Source of the DNA: Planctomycetota bacterium | Lineage (GTDB): Bacteria > Planctomycetota > Phycisphaerae > SM23-33 | Reading direction: 5' to 3' | DNA length: 48,998 nucleotides | NCBI GenBank assembly: GCA_016235825.1 | Contig: JACRIL010000028.1 | Span: 1-48,998, forward strand | Part shown: positions 31,009-39,241 of the stretch, in pieces | How the letters are laid out: each line of letters opens with the position of its first letter | How positions within the stretch are numbered: position 1 is the stretch's first letter | Made by a program: the position numbers and the translations under genes | Notes under the pieces: generated by a model | Seen by the model: the letters and a program-made list of their open reading frames with translations, nothing else | Told to the model about the DNA's origin: nothing | Database searches by the model: none

Positions 31009-32994
31009 TTACTTTTTAAATTCTTCTATCTGTCGTTTTAAATCTTCGACGACATCCAGATACACCTGCGGGTGGACCATGTCGAGGTCTCTGGGATCGG
31101 AGACGATTTTTTGCGCTGCCAGTCGCGGGAATTTGTGCAGCGAGTCGGCGTGGGCAAAGATTAACAGGTTCTGGGCCAGGTACGGATCGACGGCCGGGTC
31201 GGACCAGAACATCCGCCGCAGGCTGTCAAATACGACAAAACCATTCCTGACGAAGCCCATCCGCCAGAAGCTCGGCCACAACTGGATGTTGCCAAAGTCT
31301 CTGATCTGATGCGGGATCGGCGAGGTGGTTATTATCACCGGGGCAAGCTGCGCGAGACAGTCGATGAAGATGTCGTAGTTCCTAGGCCGGATGGTTTGCG
31401 GAATGTTGAGCGCGATGGCCAGGTCGAACGTCCTGTTGAGTTTGAAACTTTTATGCAGGTCGAGAGTGGTTACGATCTCATTGGGAACCTGCAACTGGCA
31501 GGCGGGAAAGCCGCTGTGATGCAGGCCGACGCAGTCGGCCAGGCCGTTCTCGCGGAAGGCCGCCAGCCACGATCCGTCGCCGCAGCCGACGTGCACCACG
31601 CCGGCCGGCTGGCAGAGATGCAGGATGTGCGGGACGATCTGCCTTGCGGCCCGGTTTTCCATCGGCGGCTGATATTGCCTGGGATATGGCGACGGCTCGG
31701 CCTTAGCCGCGGCCTTCTCGAACCGCCTTGGAAATTCTTCGCCTACGTTCCACGGATCGAACGCGGCCAGCCTGCCGGCTTCAAAATCGGGACTGGCGAA
31801 ACTTTTGGCCCGCGTGTTCAGCAGCGCCGCCGCGTATGAAAACGAACTGTTGGCCAGCGCGAGATGGTCGGCCTGGCTCATGAGGAAAAAATCCGGATAA
31901 TAAGACGCCAGCGGCATCTGGATGCCAAATGTATCGGCGGTCAGGGCGTTGAAGGCGTGAAAATACGGCACGACCTTCTGCGGCTCGTCGCTGGCGATGT
32001 AGAGGACGGGCTTGCTGAGACCCGGCCAGATCGACGCCACCCAGTCGCGGTACCATTCCCACGGTGCGACGGGAAATTCTTTGGCGTAGCCGAAATCGCC
32101 CCTCCGCAGGTGCAGGCAGACGAGCGTGCCGTCGCTGCGGATTCGTCCGATGAGTTTGTCCAGATCGGCCTTCAGTTCGGCCGCCGGCTCGAAGAGCGAT
32201 CGGAAAAAATCCTTGTGCGGCCCGGCGTATTCGCAGAAACCGTGCAGGAAACTGCCCCTGAAACCCATCGGCCTGCGTCTGCCGGGTTCGGCCAAAATTT
32301 TCACCGCGCTTCTGCCGGCCGCGATGTCCTCGAAAACAATCTCCGGCGCAAACGGCGGCTGGGGATCGGCGTGGCCGAACAGCATCCGGCCGATCCACGG
32401 CGGCGTGCGAACGTCCATGTCATGGACCTTCGCGAATATCCGCAGAAAGGCGTACTGGAAAATCTGATTTGCGAATCTGCCGTGGCAGCCCAGGTCGTCC
32501 ATGGCGACAAACGGCCTGCCGGCGTCGGCCTGCGGTTGACTTTGCAGCGTCTGCGCCGCGGCTTCGACCGCTTTGAGCCAGTTATCGACCGTGCCGACAA
32601 GATATTCCTGCGAGCAGGCCTCGAAGGTCGTCCGCAGACCGGCCAGCCAGTCGCGGAAGTCGTTTATTCCCGCGCCGCCGGGCTGGCTCGCCCGGCCGGA
32701 TTGTTCCGGCGGCTCCGGCTGGCCGCGCCGGCGGATGATTCCCGTCAGCCGGCGGATGCGGTCGAGTTGGGGGCTTTTGATATCTTCGAATCGCTCGGCG
32801 TAGTTGCAGGCGTGCGAGACGTCGCCCTGGCAGAGCAGGGCCAGCACGAAACACGCCCACTGGTCGGGATCGGGTTTTCTGCCCTCCTTGAGATCGGCCG
32901 TTACGCCGGCGGCGATGACCTTGACCGCGGCGACGGCTTGGCCGTCGCGGAGAAGTTCCATCGTCCTGGAGATTTCCGGCGGGTCTTGCGGCAT
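31009..32994 (-). CDS. GT11-like fucosyltransferase fused to a methyltransferase
   Basis: 661 residues from the ATG at 32994, which lies five bases after the upstream stop; the frame is open further but only into the neighbour. Residues 1-115 match the helical domain of the 1125-residue protein (D-P-x2-W-A-x-F-x-L-A-x-L-C-x-G). Residues about 165-400 carry GT11 signatures of alpha-1,2-fucosyltransferases: GRFANQIFQYAF, LHLRRGDF and LANSSFSYAAALLN. Residues about 450-560 form a Rossmann methyltransferase starting VVHVGCGDGSW. A single protein could thus add and methylate a sugar, though the methylation target may be another residue. Cytoplasmic. The gene is translationally close to the GT-A gene upstream. 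Confidence 0.82.
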   Translation of the reverse strand: MPQDPPEISRTMELLRDGQAVAAVKVIAAGVTADLKEGRKPDPDQWACFVLALLCQGDVSHACNYAERFEDIKSPQLDRIRRLTGIIRRRGQPEPPEQSGRASQPGGAGINDFRDWLAGLRTTFEACSQEYLVGTVDNWLKAVEAAAQTLQSQPQADAGRPFVAMDDLGCHGRFANQIFQYAFLRIFAKVHDMDVRTPPWIGRMLFGHADPQPPFAPEIVFEDIAAGRSAVKILAEPGRRRPMGFRGSFLHGFCEYAGPHKDFFRSLFEPAAELKADLDKLIGRIRSDGTLVCLHLRRGDFGYAKEFPVAPWEWYRDWVASIWPGLSKPVLYIASDEPQKVVPYFHAFNALTADTFGIQMPLASYYPDFFLMSQADHLALANSSFSYAAALLNTRAKSFASPDFEAGRLAAFDPWNVGEEFPRRFEKAAAKAEPSPYPRQYQPPMENRAARQIVPHILHLCQPAGVVHVGCGDGSWLAAFRENGLADCVGLHHSGFPACQLQVPNEIVTTLDLHKSFKLNRTFDLAIALNIPQTIRPRNYDIFIDCLAQLAPVIITTSPIPHQIRDFGNIQLWPSFWRMGFVRNGFVVFDSLRRMFWSDPAVDPYLAQNLLIFAHADSLHKFPRLAAQKIVSDPRDLDMVHPQVYLDVVEDLKRQIEEFKK

Positions 32995-32999
32995 GGATT

Positions 33000-33875
33000 C
33001 TATTTTTTCGCCATCTGTCGGGCCTCGTCGAGGCTGCCCCAACTCTCGTTGAACGCGATGGGAATCAGCGGCTTGGAATATCCTTGGAAATGCAGGATGT
33101 GCATTCGCACGTCGCCGTGCCGCTCGTGCCGGCAGAACGGCGTGCGGTTGATCATGCGGATGGCCTTGACGTTGTTCATCATCTCGAACCGGCCGCAAGT
33201 TTCCTCGCCGCCTTCTGGGCAGGCCATCTGGATGTTATGATCGTAGGCCTCGCCGTCGACGACCAGGCCGATCTCGCCTACCCGGCCGGGATTTTCCTGC
33301 CCGTACATCCTGAACGCCGTCATGTCGCAGATTCCGCCGTCGCGCCGCGAGCGTATCTCGTCGGCTTCGGCCTGGAGCCTGGCCAGTATGTCCGGCGACG
33401 TGTACATCCGCATGATGTAATCGCAGAAGCGTTCCAGCCCAACCCTGCTGCCGATGTAATTGCACTGCGGACTCATCCCGTAAGTTACGGTCAGGTCGTA
33501 TTTGCCCAGCCGGTCGTTCTCCTGCGCTACGTTCGTGTAAACCATCACGTCGCTGTCGAAGCAGACGCAGCGGTCCTGGCCGATCTGACGCAGCAGTTCG
33601 AGCGTCAGGAACCACCGCTGGAAGCAGAACCGCTCATATGCGTCCGGATTGGTGTTCATGTGGCGATAGACTTTGTCGAACTCCGCGACGCTGTGGCCGA
33701 GGGAATTGATGTCCACCTTCACGACGTAGTCGTCGTACTGGCCCTTGTCGGTAATCAGGATAACCGGCAGGCCGGGATTTGTCAGATGCGCCTGCGCCAG
33801 GATATACGGCAGGTGCGATTCCCGCGGATCTTTGCTCTGGCCGTGATAATGGATGAACACTATGGGCAGGAACAT
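33000..33875 (-). CDS. GT-A type glycosyltransferase
   Basis: 291 residues. The opening (LPIVFIHYHGQSKDPRESHLPYILAQA) and the metal-binding D-x-D in VCFDSDVMV (107-109) identify a GT-A nucleotide-sugar transferase; the late residues RMHILHFQGYSKP look like the acceptor side seen in capsule-type enzymes. The sugar cannot be named. AAGGA six bases before the ATG. It is directly followed by the GT11-methyltransferase gene. Its upstream side abuts a long inverted repeat (33889-34053), so the pair may have its own promoter there or read through from upstream. Confidence 0.75.
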   Translation of the reverse strand: MFLPIVFIHYHGQSKDPRESHLPYILAQAHLTNPGLPVILITDKGQYDDYVVKVDINSLGHSVAEFDKVYRHMNTNPDAYERFCFQRWFLTLELLRQIGQDRCVCFDSDVMVYTNVAQENDRLGKYDLTVTYGMSPQCNYIGSRVGLERFCDYIMRMYTSPDILARLQAEADEIRSRRDGGICDMTAFRMYGQENPGRVGEIGLVVDGEAYDHNIQMACPEGGEETCGRFEMMNNVKAIRMINRTPFCRHERHGDVRMHILHFQGYSKPLIPIAFNESWGSLDEARQMAKK

Positions 33876-33888
33876 GGTTTTCCTTTGG

Positions 33889-34053
33889 TGGCACCCTCAA
33901 GCGCAGCGACTTGTCCGGCGCAGCCCTTCGTAGTCTTGGCGAAGAAGGGGCGAAGCCGGAAGCGCAGCTTGGGGGTGGTTTGTTGGCTGAAAATTTGGTT
34001 TCCAAACACCCCCAAGCTTCGCTGCACTGCAGCTTCGCTTGAGGGTGCCACCA
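33889..34053. repeat. Large nested inverted repeat U
   Basis: Outer arms TTGGTGGCACCCTCAAGC (33889-33906) and GCTTGAGGGTGCCACCAA (34036-34053) are perfectly complementary over 18 bp. Inside lie further complementary pieces (AGCTTGGGGGTG near 33970 and CACCCCCAAGCT near 34010). The outer arm begins 14 bases before the GT-A gene's ATG. Confidence 0.75.
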
Positions 34054-34075
34054 ACTAATGTCGGCGAAATCCTGA

Positions 34076-34167
34076 AGCCCCGACGGGGCGCAATATTAAA
34101 GCCTGGGGCAACGCCCCAGGAAATCGGCGTACACAAACATTCAAGCCCTGTAAGGGCGAAATAAAAA
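34076..34167 (+). repeat. Three-hairpin repeat R, copy 5
   Basis: GCCCCGACGGGGC, CCTGGGGCAACGCCCCAGG, GCCCTGTAAGGGC and GAAATAAAA. With repeat U it fills the 369-bp gap between two glycosyltransferase genes; no ORF is credible there. Confidence 0.8.
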
Positions 34168-34244
34168 TCTCTGTTCAAACCCTCAAACTCGGCAGGCATA
34201 ATGCGGAAAATTACTCACATTTTCTGCTTCGTCGCGTTTTAGTT

Positions 34245-36563
34245 TCAGGTCTTGGCCCGGTCGGCCATTTGTCTGACGCATTCCATGCCGGCCTGGGCAT
34301 CGCGGTCGAACGGGTTGCGGTCGGCGACCGCCTGCCATGCGTCGTGCGACTTGCCGAGCTGGCCGGTCTCCATCAGCAGGCAGGCGAGGTTTTTGTAGGG
34401 CGCAATATCGTGCGGGCCGAGCCTGATGGCCTCGTGGAAATGCCCGGTCGCCAGATGGGCCAGAGTCATCGACTGCTGAAAGTTCAGGACGCCCAGGTCG
34501 CTGTGGGCGTCCACATGCCGCGGATTCTGCCTGGCAAACTCCGTCAAGGCCTCGACGGCCTGATCAATCTTCCCTTCCTTGGCGAAATTCAGGGCCTTGA
34601 GATGCAGTTCGGGATTTACGGTCTGGCCGGATAGATCTTCCGGCCGGCCGGCATCCCGCGGGGCGGCCTGCTGATTTGCGGCCCGCAGTTCATCATTTGC
34701 CCTGGCAATCCTGTCGTCGACCTCGCCATCTGAACGGCTGGCGACGGCGTCAAATTTCAGGCCCAGGCTGTACGCCTCCTGCAAAATGGACTGATCGTCC
34801 GGGCACATCTGCATTGCCTTTTCGTACAGGCAGCGGGCGTCGTCCCTGAGGGCCAGCCCGATCAGCATCACGGCCAGGTTTTTTCGCGGACCGCTCTTTG
34901 CCGGATTCAGCACGAAGGCATATGTCAGCCTGTGCAGGGCCATTTCGCGGGTTCGCCGGGCCATCTGGGCCAGCGCCCAGCCGAGGTTGGACCTGATCTT
35001 TCCGTCGGCCGGAGAGACCTGCGACTGTTTCTGGAGCAGGCCGACGGCATCCCCGAACCGGCCGGCCTGGATAAGTTTGACTACCTGGGCATCGGCCTGC
35101 TGGCGGGTCTGGCTGTCGCACGATTCCTGAATCCCGCTTCTTTGCAGATGCCCGGCCGCGGCGGCCTGTGATTGCGGGGCGGTTTGCGATTGCGGGGCGG
35201 CCGAGGGTTCCGCGGCCTGCCCGCCCAGCGAGCCGACATCCGGCCGGGCCGGCTTTGCAAGCGATATCACGGCGGGCCTGTGTTTCGGCGGCTCGGCCAG
35301 GGCCGGCTTAACGGGCCGCATGGACATGTCGAGCACCTCGGCCGACAGCGGCACGCGGAGCAGGTCGTCGGCCCGCCTGGTTGCCCCGCCGGGACGCAGG
35401 CCCATCACAAATATCGCCTCGTTTATTATCTCGGCGAACCGTCTGCCGTAGGCCTCGATCGCACGCTCGTTTTCGCTCCTGCCCGCCGCCTCGCGATCTG
35501 TGTCCGGACCGCAGCGAAGTTCGCCCCAGCGATCCGCGATCTGGCGGGCCAGGTCCGCCGGGTCGCGCCGGGCAAAATAATGCCCGTAAGGCGGCGCCTG
35601 CTCCTTGTGGACGTCCAGGTCGCTCATGAAGATCGTCTTGCCCAGCAGCCGGGCGTCTTCAACGACCGTGCTCCAGCCCTCGAACAGCGACGGCTGAATG
35701 ACGGCCATGCTCCTGCGAACCAGCGCGATCTGCTCGCCGCGAGGTATCTGGCCGAGGATCTGGACGTGGTCGATTATTCCGAGTTGTCCGAGCATCCCCT
35801 TGAGCGACGGGAAGTATTCCTTGTTGCGATATTCGTCGGTATTACCGGTACAGACCAGCCGGGCCATTATGCCGCGACGGTGCAGATCGGCAATGGCCTG
35901 GAAAAGCGTGCCGTGGTTCTTGTGCATCCAGAACTGGTTGCAGCAGATCAGGTAATTCGACGGCAGACCGTATTTCAGCCGGGTTTCCTCCGGGTCGGGC
36001 TTGAACCAGTCGGCTTCCGGGATCGTCTGGAAATGCAGGATTCGCGTTACGGCCTTCGAGTGCGGGAAAAACCTGCTCCAGTCGGCGAGGGCGCTTTTGG
36101 AACTGAATATCACCATCGGCGCCCTGGCGGCGATCGCGCTGAACTTGTCATCCCGTTCTTTGCGCTCCTTCTCCGAAAACATCTCCGGCATGTGGATGTG
36201 CTGGAAATCGGGTATCCAGGTTATCGACGGAAAATTGGAATGCTGGATGTCGTTGAGGACCGGGACGATCAGGTCGAGGCGGCTGAAGAAATCGGCGGAC
36301 GTCGGGCTGACGACGGCCTTCTCCCGGAACCTCGTCATCTTCCAGTTTGCCCCAAGCTGTATGATGCCATCGACCAGAGGCAGGATGTCGGCGTAGAGGT
36401 CGATGTGGGCGGCGTAGGGTTCGGTCAGCCAGAAATATATTTTCGGGCGCTCGGTTCGCGGCAGGCGATAGACGGCCTTTATCAGATTGCACGCCCAGTA
36501 CACGCCGCCCATCCAGTTGGCGTGCCCGACAAACGGTATGCCTACCCGAACATCCTGAATCAC
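34245..36563 (-). CDS. GT4-type glycosyltransferase fused to TPR domain
   Basis: 772 residues from a GTG start with AAGGA nine bases upstream. N-terminal GT-B enzyme (about 1-390): VGHANWMGGVYWACNLIKAV at the acceptor side, FWMHKNHGTLFQAI, then PSLFEGWSTVVEDA (291-304), the nucleotide-sugar E-x-F-E-like motif of GT4. A Pro/Ala/Gln-rich linker (about 415-475) leads to TPR repeats (about 480-770, for example EGKIDQAVEALTEFARQNPRHVDAHSDLG over two motif lengths). The TPR part may bind a protein acceptor such as flagellin or hold partner enzymes. It precedes the GT-A and GT11 genes. Confidence 0.87.
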   Translation of the reverse strand: MIQDVRVGIPFVGHANWMGGVYWACNLIKAVYRLPRTERPKIYFWLTEPYAAHIDLYADILPLVDGIIQLGANWKMTRFREKAVVSPTSADFFSRLDLIVPVLNDIQHSNFPSITWIPDFQHIHMPEMFSEKERKERDDKFSAIAARAPMVIFSSKSALADWSRFFPHSKAVTRILHFQTIPEADWFKPDPEETRLKYGLPSNYLICCNQFWMHKNHGTLFQAIADLHRRGIMARLVCTGNTDEYRNKEYFPSLKGMLGQLGIIDHVQILGQIPRGEQIALVRRSMAVIQPSLFEGWSTVVEDARLLGKTIFMSDLDVHKEQAPPYGHYFARRDPADLARQIADRWGELRCGPDTDREAAGRSENERAIEAYGRRFAEIINEAIFVMGLRPGGATRRADDLLRVPLSAEVLDMSMRPVKPALAEPPKHRPAVISLAKPARPDVGSLGGQAAEPSAAPQSQTAPQSQAAAAGHLQRSGIQESCDSQTRQQADAQVVKLIQAGRFGDAVGLLQKQSQVSPADGKIRSNLGWALAQMARRTREMALHRLTYAFVLNPAKSGPRKNLAVMLIGLALRDDARCLYEKAMQMCPDDQSILQEAYSLGLKFDAVASRSDGEVDDRIARANDELRAANQQAAPRDAGRPEDLSGQTVNPELHLKALNFAKEGKIDQAVEALTEFARQNPRHVDAHSDLGVLNFQQSMTLAHLATGHFHEAIRLGPHDIAPYKNLACLLMETGQLGKSHDAWQAVADRNPFDRDAQAGMECVRQMADRAKT

Positions 36564-36590
36564 CGGCTGATTTCCTTAATCATTGGCCAA

Positions 36591-36716
36591 GATGTTCCAA
36601 AATTTTGCCATTCTGCCGTGGCGGGGTCGGAAATTCCGGAACTGTATTGAATGACAGTTTTCCCCGGGTTCCACTTCATCCGCCTGGCGGCGGACTGCGC
36701 TTCACCCGGGGCTACT
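36591..36716 (-). repeat. Repeat Z, copy 3 (long form, inverted)
   Basis: Read in reverse it has the same parts in the same order as 23602-23740: GTAGCCCCGGGTGAAGCG, TCCGCCGCCAGGCGGA, GAACCCGGGGAAAA, GTCATTCAA, CCGCCACGGCAGA. Between the GT4-TPR and epimerase genes. Confidence 0.65.
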
Positions 36717-36796
36717 ATCTGCCGGCTCTTCGAGCCTTCAAATTGGCCGCACTGAACTTGCAAGGTATTATTGTCCCTTATTCCACTACAAATTAC

Positions 36797-37807
36797 TCAT
36801 TTCATCTGCGTCATAACAGATTGCTTGAACCAATCGCAATACTGTTTGAGGCCTTCTTCAATTGATATTTCCGGCTTGTAACCCAGGTTCAGCAGTTTAC
36901 TGATATCCGCCCGCCAGTTGACCGGGTCGCCCGTTCGGACCAAGCCTGTGAATTCCACCGGTCTGGCGCAGCCTAACAGGCCCGAGAGCAGTTCGCATAA
37001 TTGGCGGATCGTAGTTTCCTGGCCGCTGGAAACGTTAATAAGTCCGGCGAAATCGGCCTGGACGATCCGCTCCAGCGCTCCGGCCACATCTTTGACATGC
37101 ATAAAATCACGGCTTTCGTTGCCAGTGCCGTGCGTGACGATCTGGTTAATCTTAGAATCGACTATCTTTCCGCTTTTACTATCCCTGCCAATTGTCGCAG
37201 AATAATCGACCTGGATACCACTATCATTTATCTTCCCGCAAATGTCGTAGATCACCTGCCTGCGGAGCGGATCGCCGTAAACCGAGAACAGCCTGGCCGT
37301 AACCGTCTTCATGCCGAAGATCGACGCATACTCCTCGACCAGCAGTTCGCACATCCTTTTGTGGCTGGCATAAGGCGAGATCGGCCTGCACGGGGCGGTC
37401 TCGGCGATGGGCAGGCTTTCCGGATTGCCATAGACCGACGCGCTGGAGAGCAGGATGAACCTGCACCGCGGCGCCCGCACCCGCAGCGTCTCTAGGACGA
37501 ACGCGCAGACCTCGACGGTCTTCTGGAAATCGCGGTACGGCTGCTCGATGGAAAACGGCACTGACGCCGTGCCGGCTGCATGAATCACCACGTCGGGCCT
37601 GAACCAGTCGACCGCTCGCTCGAAGGCGGGGTCGGGCAGCGTCATCGCGGCGAGCAACTCCAGATTCGGATACGCCACTTCGCCCGGGCTTTTTGCGGCG
37701 AACCGCCCGACCGCGCAGATCGGATAGCCCAGCGAGCCGAAATGCCTGGCCGTATGCGAACCGATGAATCCGCCCGCCCCGGTTATCAGCACCCGCGGAT
37801 TGCCCAT
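36797..37807 (-). CDS. NAD-dependent sugar epimerase/dehydratase (SDR family)
   Basis: 336 residues of the extended short-chain dehydrogenase family. The nucleotide site is GAGGFIGSH (10-18), the active site has SSASVYG (121-127) and Y-x3-K in YASHK (146-150), and the C-terminal part has the usual GDPVNWRADISKLLNLGYKP. Such enzymes epimerise or dehydrate UDP-, GDP- or dTDP-sugars, here to supply the neighbouring glycosyltransferases. The exact sugar is not determined. An insertion around residues 190-225 is less typical. The ATG directly follows the stop codon of the TPR-methyltransferase gene (TAAATG), so translation is coupled. Confidence 0.88.
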   Translation of the reverse strand: MGNPRVLITGAGGFIGSHTARHFGSLGYPICAVGRFAAKSPGEVAYPNLELLAAMTLPDPAFERAVDWFRPDVVIHAAGTASVPFSIEQPYRDFQKTVEVCAFVLETLRVRAPRCRFILLSSASVYGNPESLPIAETAPCRPISPYASHKRMCELLVEEYASIFGMKTVTARLFSVYGDPLRRQVIYDICGKINDSGIQVDYSATIGRDSKSGKIVDSKINQIVTHGTGNESRDFMHVKDVAGALERIVQADFAGLINVSSGQETTIRQLCELLSGLLGCARPVEFTGLVRTGDPVNWRADISKLLNLGYKPEISIEEGLKQYCDWFKQSVMTQMK

Positions 37808-38944
37808 TTATTTCACCCTTATTCCGAACGCCACGCCGTAGCCCTGCTCGGCGAACTCGTAGGTCGCCAGGAATCCGCATTCCCGCGCCGCCCGCCGCCA
37901 AACTTCGAGAAGATACGGATGGGCCGGGTGCGAGATGTCGTCGAAGACTATCGCCCCGCCGACGGCAAGGTGCGGCAAAACGTCGTGCAAATCCTGGTAC
38001 GCGCCCTGCTCGGTGTGGTCGCCATCGACGGTTATCAGGTCGAACGTCCTGCCGGGGTTCTGCGAGAAAAATTTCGGCAGCATCTCGTGGCTGTTTCCGT
38101 TGACGACCTGGAAATGCCCGCGGAAGCCGTGCTTCTGGACTTCGGCAAAGACGAAGTCCGGGCCGGGATTTTCCATGCCGGCGTAATTCTGTATCCACAT
38201 GTCGCAGGCGGTGATGTCGACCGTAGGGCAGCCGCGGACCACCGCGCAGCACGACCGGCCGCGACGCACGCCGATCTCAAGGTAATTCTTCGGCTGGATC
38301 AGTTTGCTGGCGGCGTAGAGCACGTTGGTTATGTCCAGGTAGAACCAGTGCTGGCCGTACTGCGTCAGACACTGGCGATAAAAAGCATCGACGTAGGCGA
38401 CATACTGGTCGGTGGCGAGCATGGCGTGCCAGTTGAGCAGTTCCTGCCAGACCGTAGTGCTGGCGGCGATCTTGGCCAAGGTTGACGGCGTCAGCAGCGT
38501 CGGACCGTAGAACGCAAATTTCAGGGCCTCCGCCCGAGAGATGGTTTGCACGCTCTGAGGCGAGGCCTGCGGCGCCGCTGACGCCTGCTTTGCCGGAATA
38601 GCCGGTTGGGCCGCAGGCTGCGGTGAGGCCGTCGGCTGCGGCAATGCCGGAACGGCCGAGGTTTCCACCTGCGCCGGCGGTCGTCCTGAAACTTTTTCCA
38701 GCTCCGTCAGGATATCTCTGGCCTGGCGGAAGTCGGGATACTTTTCCACCAAAACCTTCAGCACCCCGACGGCCGGTTCGAGGCGCCCGAGCCTGGCCAT
38801 CGCCACCGCCCGCCCGAAATCTATCCGATGATCTTCCGCACCGTCCGACTTGAGGGCCTCGAGCTTCTCAAGTCCTTCGAGCGTTTTTCCCGAATTGATC
38901 TCGTCGAATGCCTGCCTGATTTTGTCTTCCACGACCGGCTCCAT
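37808..38944 (-). CDS. TPR-methyltransferase fusion
   Basis: 378 residues. Residues 1-90 are TPR-like helices (DEINSGKTLEGLEKLEALKS, then AVGVLKVLVEKYPDFRQARDIL). A Pro/Ala/Gln linker (about 90-130) is followed by a class I methyltransferase with YLEIGVRRGRS as motif I and DLITVDGDHTEQGAYQDL and IVFDDISHP further on, as in sugar O-methyltransferases of natural-product and LPS pathways. Together with the TPR part of the GT4 protein it suggests that TPRs are used to bring several modifying enzymes to one acceptor. Its stop codon abuts the epimerase start. Confidence 0.82.
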   Translation of the reverse strand: MEPVVEDKIRQAFDEINSGKTLEGLEKLEALKSDGAEDHRIDFGRAVAMARLGRLEPAVGVLKVLVEKYPDFRQARDILTELEKVSGRPPAQVETSAVPALPQPTASPQPAAQPAIPAKQASAAPQASPQSVQTISRAEALKFAFYGPTLLTPSTLAKIAASTTVWQELLNWHAMLATDQYVAYVDAFYRQCLTQYGQHWFYLDITNVLYAASKLIQPKNYLEIGVRRGRSCCAVVRGCPTVDITACDMWIQNYAGMENPGPDFVFAEVQKHGFRGHFQVVNGNSHEMLPKFFSQNPGRTFDLITVDGDHTEQGAYQDLHDVLPHLAVGGAIVFDDISHPAHPYLLEVWRRAARECGFLATYEFAEQGYGVAFGIRVK

Positions 38945-38953
38945 TCCAGCAGA

Positions 38954-39220
<267 letters not shown>

Positions 39221-39241
39221 TGTCTTCTCAAAAGCGGCGGT

